Shown: positions 6,348 through 13,282 of the stretch, piece by piece
Position numbering within the stretch: the stretch's first letter is position 1
Layout: every line of letters begins with the position of its first letter
Source of the DNA: Cyanobacteriota bacterium
Lineage (GTDB): Bacteria; Cyanobacteriota; Cyanobacteriia; PCC-6307; Cyanobiaceae
Reading direction: 5' to 3'
Length of the DNA: 18,453 nt
Assembly (NCBI GenBank): GCA_026389255.1
Contig: JAPLIF010000222.1
Location: 1-18,453, forward strand
Translations under genes and position numbers: made by a program
Notes under the pieces: generated by a model
Told to the model about the DNA's origin: nothing
What the model saw: only the letters and a program-made list of their open reading frames with translations
The model's database searches: none

Positions 6348-7145
6348 GTGCCCTCAGGCCACTTTTTGGTCTCCGTTGGGCTCATCTTGTTGGGCCTGCT
6401 GGTGGGTCAAAGGGTTGACATGCTGCCGGTTCAAGCCAGTGTCAACGCTCCAGTTTATGACGAACTGTTTCGGGTTCTGTTCAGTATCGGCACGATGCTG
6501 TTCCTGGGAATCTGCGGATTGTTGGTCTACAGCTTGGTGCGTTTTCGTCGCCAACCGGGGGACTTCGGCGATGGAGCCGCCATTGAAGGCAATTTGTCCT
6601 TGGAAATTGTCTGGACCGCCATCCCCGCCGTTGTGGTCCTGTTTGTGGGTCTTTATAGCTACAACATTTATGAGCGGATGGGGGGCATGGCCCCCCTAGC
6701 CGACCATAGTGTTATGCATGCCATGCCCGCGACCGATCCGGGCTCCGGAGATCGCGTCTGGGGTGGCATCAGCACTGTTTCCGGCGAAACTGCTGATCTG
6801 ACGGTGGATGTAACCGCCCTGCAGTTCGCCTTCATTTTCCATTACCCCGAAGGCAATATCACCACTGGTGAACTCCATGTGCCCGAAGGCGAGCGTGTGG
6901 AGTTACGCATGAAAGCCAATGATGTCATCCACGCCTTCTGGGTTCCCCAGTTCCGCATTAAGCAGGACATCATCCCCGGCCAGCCTACGGTCCTCACCTT
7001 CACCGCCAATCGGCCGGGCACCTACCCGATTATCTGCGCCGAGCTCTGCGGTCCGTATCACGGGGGTATGCGCACCTCCGTGGTGGTCCATGACCGCGGG
7101 GCCTTTGATCAATGGCTCACGAAAAACACCCTCCCTGTCGCCTAA
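6348..7145 (+). CDS. ctaC: cytochrome c oxidase subunit II
   Basis: Subunit II of the aa3-type terminal oxidase; it takes electrons from cytochrome c or plastocyanin at the CuA centre and passes them to heme a. The 265-residue product has N-terminal hydrophobic segments at about 6-20, 44-63 and 86-104, then a cupredoxin domain. The full CuA ligand set is present: His195 (NDVIHAFWVPQF), Cys230, Glu232, Cys234, His238 and Met241 in CAELCGPYHGGM. The aromatic patch before the domain reads VTALQFAFIFHYPEG (155-169): Phe residues replace the Trp residues of the WWW-type patch common elsewhere. The start is GTG at 6348; no clear ribosome site is seen and upstream in-frame codons are open, so the start is uncertain. 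First gene of ctaCDE. ctaA and ctaB are not adjacent here. Confidence 0.94.
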   Translation: MPSGHFLVSVGLILLGLLVGQRVDMLPVQASVNAPVYDELFRVLFSIGTMLFLGICGLLVYSLVRFRRQPGDFGDGAAIEGNLSLEIVWTAIPAVVVLFVGLYSYNIYERMGGMAPLADHSVMHAMPATDPGSGDRVWGGISTVSGETADLTVDVTALQFAFIFHYPEGNITTGELHVPEGERVELRMKANDVIHAFWVPQFRIKQDIIPGQPTVLTFTANRPGTYPIICAELCGPYHGGMRTSVVVHDRGAFDQWLTKNTLPVA

Positions 7146-7163
7146 ACCACCAACCATTTGGCC

Positions 7164-8780
7164 ATGGAATCCACCTCAGAACTGCCCGTTTCCCTGATTC
7201 CCAACCATGGCAGTTGGCTGCGTTATCTGAGTTTCAGCCTCGATCACAAGGTTGTCGGTATTCAGTATTTAGTTACCGGATTTCTGTTCTATTTGGTTGG
7301 CGGGGTGTTGGCGGGCATGATTCGCACGGAGTTGGCCACTCCAATTTCGGATTATCTGAGTCGAGAAGTCTATAACGAAGTCTTGACGATGCATGGCACG
7401 ATCATGATTTTTCTTTGGATCGTGCCCGTGGTCAATGGTGCCTTTGGTAATTATTTAATTCCTTTTTATGTGGGCGCCCGAGACATGGCGTTCCCCCGGC
7501 TCAATGCCGTCGCTTTCTGGATGATTCCCCCCGCCGGGCTTCTCTTGATCGCCAGCTTTTTCATCGGTGGGGCCTCCCAGTCCGGTTGGACCGCCTATCC
7601 CCCCCTCAGCCTCAGGACACCCGCCTTGGGTCAGTTGATCTGGATCTTCAGTGTCTTGCTGTTGGGCGGCAGTTCGATCCTGGGGGGCATCAATTTCATT
7701 GTGACGATCTTGAAATTGCGGCGGCCCGGTTTGAAGATGATGCAATTGCCCATGTACTGCTGGGCCATGTTGGGCACCAGCATTTTGGTGGTTCTATCCA
7801 CCCCCGTTCTGGCTGGAACCCTGGTGATGTTGGCCTTCGATATTGTGGCCCACACAGGATTTTTTAATCCAGCTATTGGCGGTAATGCGGTTGTTTATCA
7901 GCACCTTTTCTGGTTTTATTCCCATCCGGCTGTCTACATCATGGTTCTGCCGGCCTTTGGTTTGGTGAGTGAGATTTTGCCAGTTCATTCCCGCAAGCCA
8001 TTGTTTGGCTACACCACCATGGTGTATTCGATCTTGGCCATTGTGTTTCTTGGTCTCATCGTTTGGGCCCACCACATGTTTACCAGTGGCACGCCGCCAT
8101 GGATGCGCCTATTTTTTACAATCGCCACTTCCTTCATAGCCGTTCCCACAGGCATCAAGTTCTTTAATTGGTTGGCCACCCTCTGGGGAGGCAAGATTGC
8201 CCTGAACAGCGCCATGCTGTTTGCCTGTGCCTTCATTGTTAATTTTGTGCTTGGCGGTATTACGGGTGTGGCACTAGCCCAGGTGCCATTCGATATCCAC
8301 GTGCATGACACCTATTTTGTTGTGGCCCATTTCCATTACATTGTCTACGGTGGCACGGTCTTTATCATCTTCAGTTCGATTTATCATTGGTATCCCAAAA
8401 TTACGGGTCGGATGCTGAATGAGCCCTTGGGTATGCTCCATTTTGTGCTCACATTTGTCGGCTTCAATCTTTGCTTTGGCCCCCAGCACTGGCTGGGCAT
8501 GAATGGCATGCCCCGCCGGGTTTCCGAGTACGACCCCCAATTCACCCTGATGAATCAGATCAGCAGCGTGGGGGCTCTGCTGATGGCCCTCAGCACCTTG
8601 CCTTTTCTGATCAATGTCTTCCACAGCGCTTGGCGTGGCCGGGTGGCCGGTAACAATCCCTGGCGTGCTTTGACGCCGGAGTGGCTGACCAGCTCACCGC
8701 CGCCGGTGGAGAACTGGAACGGACCGGCTCCCCATGTGGAGCATCCCTACGGCTATGGACTTGTGGAGACCACCCCGTGA
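7164..8780 (+). CDS. ctaD: cytochrome c oxidase subunit I, A2-type
   Basis: Catalytic subunit of the heme-copper oxidase, a 538-residue membrane protein with about 12 helices that reduces O2 to water and pumps protons. Ligands seen: heme a His77 (MHGTIM) and His391, heme a3 His389 (TYFVVAHFHY), CuB His254, His303 and His304 (WAHHMF), and the cross-linked Tyr258. Helix VI reads FYSHPAVYIMVLPAFG: the proton-channel Glu of A1 enzymes (GHPEVY) is absent and the YSHP signature of A2 enzymes is present. ATG at 7164 is preferred over TTG at 7158. Spacing to ctaC is 18 bp, and ctaE overlaps its stop by GTGA. The gene is clearly AT-richer than its neighbours (22 of 60 G+C at 7861-7920, counted by hand). 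Confidence 0.97.
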   Translation: MESTSELPVSLIPNHGSWLRYLSFSLDHKVVGIQYLVTGFLFYLVGGVLAGMIRTELATPISDYLSREVYNEVLTMHGTIMIFLWIVPVVNGAFGNYLIPFYVGARDMAFPRLNAVAFWMIPPAGLLLIASFFIGGASQSGWTAYPPLSLRTPALGQLIWIFSVLLLGGSSILGGINFIVTILKLRRPGLKMMQLPMYCWAMLGTSILVVLSTPVLAGTLVMLAFDIVAHTGFFNPAIGGNAVVYQHLFWFYSHPAVYIMVLPAFGLVSEILPVHSRKPLFGYTTMVYSILAIVFLGLIVWAHHMFTSGTPPWMRLFFTIATSFIAVPTGIKFFNWLATLWGGKIALNSAMLFACAFIVNFVLGGITGVALAQVPFDIHVHDTYFVVAHFHYIVYGGTVFIIFSSIYHWYPKITGRMLNEPLGMLHFVLTFVGFNLCFGPQHWLGMNGMPRRVSEYDPQFTLMNQISSVGALLMALSTLPFLINVFHSAWRGRVAGNNPWRALTPEWLTSSPPPVENWNGPAPHVEHPYGYGLVETTP

Positions 8781-9436
8781 CCAGTCTTTCTTCCGCTTCC
8801 AACAGCACCGCCCCATCGACAGCCCCGGCGATCGAGTCCGCCCCCGAGCTTCACCCCTCCAGCCACCATCACCCATCCGGTGATCACGAAGAGCATCACG
8901 GCGATTTCCGGATGTTCGGTTTGGTTCTATTTCTTGTCGGCGACGGCATGACCTTTGCCGGCTTGTTTGCTGCCTATCTCACCTTTCGGGCCGTCAATCC
9001 CCTGCCCTCCGGCGGTGTTTATGACCTCGAGCTCTTGCTCCCCACCATCAACACGGCCCTGTTGGTCATCAGCAGCTTCACGTTCCACCGGGCGGCCCGG
9101 CAATTGCGTCAGGGCTCAGGCTTTGGCTGCCGCCTGTGGTTATTGATCACCGCCGCCCTGGGGGCAGCTTTTTTGGCGAGCCAGATGCTGGAATACTTCA
9201 AGTTGCCCTTTGGACTCACAGCCAATCTGTTTGCCAGCACCTTCTATGTATTGACGGGATTCCACGGCCTGCATGTGACCCTTGGCGTCCTGATGATCTT
9301 GATTGTCTGGTGGCAGGCCAGGGCCGGTGGTTCGATCAACCGTGAATCCCATTTTGGCCTGGAAGCGGCCGAGTTGTACTGGCATTTTGTTGATGGCATC
9401 TGGGTCGTTCTATTTGGGATTATTTATCTTCTCTAG
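8777..9436 (+). CDS. ctaE: cytochrome c oxidase subunit III
   Basis: Subunit III supports the stability and proton uptake of the oxidase. The 219-residue product has five hydrophobic segments after a soluble head, as in cyanobacterial enzymes. Recognisable features include FRMFGLVLFLVGDGMTFAGL, FYVLTGFHGLHVTLGVLM (helix with the conserved FHG.HV) and the C-terminal AAELYWHFVDGIWVVLFGII, a very typical ending. The start is taken as GTG at 8777, which overlaps the ctaD stop in GTGA and gives tight coupling; a start further upstream would run inside ctaD. The head (residues 26-41) is His-rich, seven His in 16, with Ser/Thr/Pro before it. It ends 26 bp before the convergent gene at 9463. Confidence 0.93.
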   Translation: MTSLSSASNSTAPSTAPAIESAPELHPSSHHHPSGDHEEHHGDFRMFGLVLFLVGDGMTFAGLFAAYLTFRAVNPLPSGGVYDLELLLPTINTALLVISSFTFHRAARQLRQGSGFGCRLWLLITAALGAAFLASQMLEYFKLPFGLTANLFASTFYVLTGFHGLHVTLGVLMILIVWWQARAGGSINRESHFGLEAAELYWHFVDGIWVVLFGIIYLL

Positions 9437-9462
9437 TCAGGAAAAGGTTTGGCTGTCCTCCC

Positions 9463-9926
9463 TTAATAGCGGCAGTACCCCACTTCCCCCTGCATGGGGT
9501 GGCGGCAGGGGTGGCGCAGGGGAATCAGGATGCGGTTTCCATTGCCCAGATTGACCAGCAGGCTGTTGCCCTGCACCAACCGTTCGCGGCGCCAGAGGCC
9601 ACCCAGGTTGTCGCGTAACAGGGGCGGATCTCCCAGCCGGGGGGCGGCGGTTTCCGAATAGACCATGTAGAGCCCGTCTTTCCAGTCGATCCGTAGCCCC
9701 TGGGGCAATTGCTGGTCGATGCAGGCGATGACGACATCGTTGTAATAACAGTCTTTCCAGCCCCCCGGTCGGGCGATCTGGGGGGCTGGATCAGCCAGGG
9801 GCGCCGCCGGTGCTGGCGGGGAGGTCCCCAGCGGTGAGGCCTCCACCCGCTGGGCCAGGCAAAAACCCAGCCCCCCGCCACCAATGCCCAAAGGACGGCG
9901 CGGTTGCGGGGCGGGGGCAAGGGCAT
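9463..9926 (-). pseudogene. small exported protein gene with a G-tract frameshift, coupled to htpX
   Basis: The ATG at 9926 overlaps the htpX stop (TGATG) and begins a convincing signal peptide, MPLPPPRNRAVLWALVAGG, but that frame then turns into unlikely Arg/Trp/Pro-rich sequence. The neighbouring minus frame carries the natural continuation: GLGFCLAQRVEASPLG, a Pro/Ala linker, then a compact domain with DCYYNDVVIACIDQQLPQGL, LYMVYSETA, and NSLLVNLGNGNRILIPLR to the TAA at 9463. The switch falls at a run of six G on the minus strand (9871-9876); one extra G would join both parts into an intact 154-aa protein. I do not recognise the domain, though it looks conserved and disulfide-capable. Alternatives are a base-call error, programmed slippage, or initiation at a TTG in the second frame just upstream of the tract. 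Only the domain frame is certain to look protein-like. Confidence 0.55.
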
Positions 9927-10825
9927 CAGAAAAAGGTCGATTTGGGGGGGATCTGGCGCAGGGCCCGGATGCGGTTTTCGATCGGTGGGTGGCTGGCAAA
10001 CAGCCTCAGGAACCCTGGCGGCTCGTTGATTTTCAGGGTCGCCAGGGCGGGTTCATCGCGGGGATCTTGCAGGTTTTCCATGTTGCCGAGCCGGGCCAGG
10101 GCACTGGCCATGGTTTCGGAGTCCGTCAGGCGGGCGGCCCCGGCATCGGCCCGGTATTCCCGGTGCCTGGAGAACCAGGCCGTCACCAGGGAACCCAACA
10201 CGCCCAACAGAAGTTCCAGGGGCCACACCAGCAGCATCGTCGGGGGTGGTCCGTACTGCCGCCCGTCCTGGTCGGAGCGATTGGGCAGCAGATACACCAC
10301 CGCCCGCGACAGGAACATCACGAAGGCGTTGATCACCCCCTGCAGCAGGGTCATCGTCACCATGTCGCCATTGCTGACATGGGTCATTTCATGGGCCAGC
10401 ACCGCTTCCAGTTCGGGCTGGGGCATGCCCTGCAGGATGCCGGTGGATACCGCCACCAACGCCCGACTGGGGGAGGGGCCGGTGGCGAAGGCATTCCACT
10501 CGGGCGATTCATAGATTCCCACCTCGGGCATCGGCACGCCGGCCCGCTGGGCCAGCCCCGCCACCGTGTCGGTGAGCCAGCGCTCCGTGGAGCCTCCGCC
10601 CTGCCCCACCAGCTGGATGCCCATCATCCGCTTGGCCGATTCAGCGGAAAATTGCAGGGAGATCCAGGCCCCCACCACGCCCCAGAAAAATGAACCGATC
10701 AGCAGCGGCAACAACGGCAGATCCGGAGGGAGTAAGCCAATGCCGGTAAGCACACTCAAGATCAACGAGATCGTGAGCATCACCGCCAGGTTGGTGAGCA
10801 GGAACAGCAGCGTGCGCAGCGCCAT
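9926..10825 (-). CDS. htpX: M48 family membrane zinc protease HtpX
   Basis: Membrane-bound zinc metalloprotease that degrades misfolded or damaged membrane proteins; its active site faces the cytoplasm. The 299-residue product has two N-terminal helices (LRTLLFLLTNLAVMLTISLI and a second at about 37-58), then the HExxH motif in LAHEMTHVSNGDMV (His145, Glu146, His149) and the third zinc ligand Glu223 in HREYRADAG, with two more hydrophobic stretches between them. The C terminus ends in the usual SHPPIENRIRALRQI. The ATG at 10825 begins the family's normal N terminus; an upstream in-frame start at 10966 would add 47 hydrophilic residues and is rejected. Its stop overlaps the start of a small exported-protein gene, so the two are translationally coupled. 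Confidence 0.93.
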   Translation of the reverse strand: MALRTLLFLLTNLAVMLTISLILSVLTGIGLLPPDLPLLPLLIGSFFWGVVGAWISLQFSAESAKRMMGIQLVGQGGGSTERWLTDTVAGLAQRAGVPMPEVGIYESPEWNAFATGPSPSRALVAVSTGILQGMPQPELEAVLAHEMTHVSNGDMVTMTLLQGVINAFVMFLSRAVVYLLPNRSDQDGRQYGPPPTMLLVWPLELLLGVLGSLVTAWFSRHREYRADAGAARLTDSETMASALARLGNMENLQDPRDEPALATLKINEPPGFLRLFASHPPIENRIRALRQIPPKSTFF

Positions 10826-11110
10826 GGAACGGTGTGAAGAATCTGGGGACTTTTGGCCGGTGGGAGATAGGGACTCCCCATTCAGATTAAACAGACTTCT
10901 TGCTTTTTTAGACCCCGTTTTTGCCTGGGGTTGCTGACCGCGCGCCCGCCCGGTTGGCCCCTGCACCCCCGCCTGAGCGCAGGGCTACAGCCCTTGCCTG
11001 TCCCAGGCATGGACTGCGCCCGAATCAAGCCCGACGCCGCCATTGCTGTGCGGCCCGCGGAGGGGCCAGCCCCCCTGCCCCTAGCCTCTTGCCCCAGCAG
11101 CTTCCCTCCC
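10826..11110. promoter_or_regulatory. 285-bp divergent region between htpX and the aldolase gene
   Basis: The htpX side is AT-rich at 10880-10915 and includes ATTAAA at 10886-10891, which on the minus strand reads TTTAAT, five of six matches to a -10 box, about 60 nt before the htpX start; no matching -35 is clear. The T-run at 10905-10910 lies next to it. The aldolase side is GC-rich with no recognisable elements. An open frame runs through to the aldolase but lacks protein-like features. Confidence 0.3.
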
Positions 11111-13270
11111 ATGCCCGTCCAAAACCGCTGGTCGGACAGCGATGCCCAGGAGGCGATCGCCCGCTACGGGGCCCAGGGCGTGGCTCCCGATCTGGCCCTG
11201 CGCACCTACAGCGCCCGCCTGCTGGGGGCAGATCCCCAGTTGGTGCTCCATGGCGGTGGCAATACTTCCGTCAAGACCACCGTGGTGGGCCTGCTCGGCG
11301 AACCGATCTCCGTGCTTTGCGTCAAGGGCAGTGGCTGGGACCTGGGCACCATTGAGCCCCCCGGTCACCCGGCGGTGCGCCTCGAACCCCTGCGCGCCCT
11401 GCGGGTCCTCGATGCCCTCAGTGATGAAGCCATGGTGGCCGCCCAACGCCAGAACCTGATCGATCCCGCGGCCCCCAACCCCTCGGTGGAGGCCCTGCTG
11501 CATGCCTTCCAGCCACACACCTTCGTCGATCACACGCACTCCACCGCCCTGCTGGCCCTCGCCGACCAGGGCGATGCGGCCCAGGTGTGCCGCGAGGTGT
11601 TTGGTGAGCGGGTCGCCCTGGTGCCCTACGTGATGCCCGGTTTTGCCCTGGCCAAGGCCTGTGCCGATGCCTGGGAAACGGCCGAGGCTCGGCGTCTCGC
11701 CCAGGGGGGGGCCGAACTGGAGGGCATGGTGCTGCTGCAGCACGGTCTCTTCTCCTTTGGCGCCACGGCCGAGCAGAGCTATCGCCGCATGATCGAGTTG
11801 GTGCGGCGGGCCGAAGAACGCCTGGGCCAGGGGCCTCGCAGGCTCCAGGCGGTGGCCCTGCCGGCGCGCCCGGCCCCTGCGGCGGCCTTGCTGCCGATCC
11901 TGCGGGGAGCCCTGGGCCGGGCCGCCGCCAATGCTGGCTGTCCCACCCATTGGATCCTGGCGCTGCGCGATACCCCCCTGAGCCGCGCCGTGGTGGATTA
12001 CCTCCGTCTGCCGGACTGGGCGACCCGCGGCGTGGCCACCCCCGACCATGTGATCCGAACCAAGGCCTGGCCCCTGGTGCTGCCCGCTCCCCCCGGCGCC
12101 GCCGACCAGGACGCCGTGGATGCCGGGGACCTGGCCGCGTGGGGCATCCAGGTGGAGGCGGCCCTAGCCACCTATCTGGCCGACTACCGGGCCTATTTCG
12201 CCCGCCAGAACCAGCGCGTTGGTGGCGGCAAAACCCCCCTCGATCCCCTGCCTCGCCTGCTGGCCCTGCCCGGCCATGGCCTGATCGGCATCGGCCGCTC
12301 CGCCGCCGATGCCGCCGTCACCGCCGACATCGCCGAAGCCTGGGCCACCACCCTGCTGGCGGCCGAGGGCATCGGCCGCTTCCAGCCCGTCAATGAGGAC
12401 GACACGTTTGATATGGAGTACTGGAGCCTGGAGCAGGCCAAGCTCGGCAAGGCCGCCGAGAAGCCCCTGGCCCGTCAGGTGGTGCTGGTCACCGGCGGTG
12501 GCGGGGCCATCGGCGAAGCCACGGCTCGGGCCTTTGCTGCCGCCGGCGCCGACCTGGCCGTGATCGACCTCGATGGCGAGCGGGCTGCCGCCGTGGCCGC
12601 CGCCTGCGGCCCGCAGGCCCTGGCCTTGCGTTGCGATGTCACCGACTCCGCTGCGGTGCGTGCTGCCTTCGATCGTTGCTGTGCCCACTTCGGTGGCGTT
12701 GACATCATCGTCAGCAATGCCGGCGCCGCCTGGACCGGCGCCATGGCCGATCTGCCCGATGCGGTGTTGCGCACCAGCTTCGAGCTCAATTTCTTCTCCC
12801 ACCAGTCCGTCGCCCAGGCGGCGATGGCTGTGTTCCGCGCCCAGGATCGATGTTCTGGGGACAGCAACGGCCAAGCCGCGCCCAGCGGCCGGCTGGGCGG
12901 CCAGCTGCTCTTCAACGTCAGCAAGCAGGCCCTCAACCCCGGCGCCAACTTCGGCGCCTATGGCACCAGCAAGGCTGCCCTGCTTGCGCTCATGCGCCAA
13001 TACGCCCTCGAGGGTGGGGAGGCCGGTGTGCGCGTCAACGCCATCAATGCCGATCGCATCCGCTCCGGCCTCCTGGATGACGCCATGATTCGCGACCGGT
13101 CCGCCGCCCGAGGCATCAGCGAGGCCGCCTACATGGCAGGCAACCTGCTCGGCGCCGAGGTGCGGGCCGCCGATGTGGCCGCTGCCTTTGTCGCCCTGGC
13201 CCGCCTTGAACGCACCACCGGCGCCGTGCTGACGGTCGATGGCGGCAACGTGCCCGCCATGGTGCGCTAG
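11111..13270 (+). CDS. class II aldolase / short-chain dehydrogenase fusion (RhaD/YuxG-like)
   Basis: A two-domain protein of 719 residues. The N-terminal class II aldolase domain has the phosphate-binding HGGGNTSVK (His47-Lys55), the zinc motif DHTHST (Asp140-Thr145) and a third zinc His211 in LLQHGLFSFG. The C-terminal SDR domain (about 455-719) has the nucleotide motif VTGGGGAIGEA (Thr461), NAGAA, a Ser in FNVSK, and YGTSK (Tyr617, Lys621), so both sites look active. In relatives (bifunctional rhamnulose-1-phosphate aldolase / lactaldehyde dehydrogenase type) the aldolase cleaves a ketose 1-phosphate and the SDR oxidises or reduces the aldehyde. The true substrate here is unknown, and no rhamnose genes are nearby. 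The ATG at 11111 is chosen over an upstream start at 10931 that adds 60 unlike residues. A loop of about 20 residues (QDRCSGDSNGQAAPSGRL) precedes the catalytic strand of the SDR. Confidence 0.85.
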   Translation: MPVQNRWSDSDAQEAIARYGAQGVAPDLALRTYSARLLGADPQLVLHGGGNTSVKTTVVGLLGEPISVLCVKGSGWDLGTIEPPGHPAVRLEPLRALRVLDALSDEAMVAAQRQNLIDPAAPNPSVEALLHAFQPHTFVDHTHSTALLALADQGDAAQVCREVFGERVALVPYVMPGFALAKACADAWETAEARRLAQGGAELEGMVLLQHGLFSFGATAEQSYRRMIELVRRAEERLGQGPRRLQAVALPARPAPAAALLPILRGALGRAAANAGCPTHWILALRDTPLSRAVVDYLRLPDWATRGVATPDHVIRTKAWPLVLPAPPGAADQDAVDAGDLAAWGIQVEAALATYLADYRAYFARQNQRVGGGKTPLDPLPRLLALPGHGLIGIGRSAADAAVTADIAEAWATTLLAAEGIGRFQPVNEDDTFDMEYWSLEQAKLGKAAEKPLARQVVLVTGGGGAIGEATARAFAAAGADLAVIDLDGERAAAVAAACGPQALALRCDVTDSAAVRAAFDRCCAHFGGVDIIVSNAGAAWTGAMADLPDAVLRTSFELNFFSHQSVAQAAMAVFRAQDRCSGDSNGQAAPSGRLGGQLLFNVSKQALNPGANFGAYGTSKAALLALMRQYALEGGEAGVRVNAINADRIRSGLLDDAMIRDRSAARGISEAAYMAGNLLGAEVRAADVAAAFVALARLERTTGAVLTVDGGNVPAMVR
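11153..11160. repeat. HIP1 octamer GCGATCGC
   Basis: A single copy of the highly iterated palindrome common in many cyanobacteria. Only one was noticed by eye in 18 kb, which fits the picocyanobacterial lineage, where HIP1 is scarce, rather than HIP1-rich freshwater cyanobacteria. Confidence 0.7.
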
Positions 13271-13282
13271 GGGCCCCTGGTC

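Noticed and set aside
8681..8776. Start of ctaE inside the end of ctaD
   Set aside because: The GTG at 8777 gives the usual 4-nt overlap and a normal length; a 96-bp overlap is unlikely.
10826..10966. 47-residue N-terminal extension of HtpX
   Set aside because: HtpX normally begins with its first membrane helix, as from the ATG at 10825; the extension is hydrophilic and covers the likely promoter.
10931..11110. 60-codon N-terminal extension of the aldolase fusion
   Set aside because: The added residues are Pro/Ala-rich without similarity to the family; the ATG at 11111 begins the normal N terminus.
12164..13000. 278-aa minus-strand open frame opposite the SDR domain
   Set aside because: Both SDR and aldolase motifs lie on the plus strand; this is a high-GC mirror frame.
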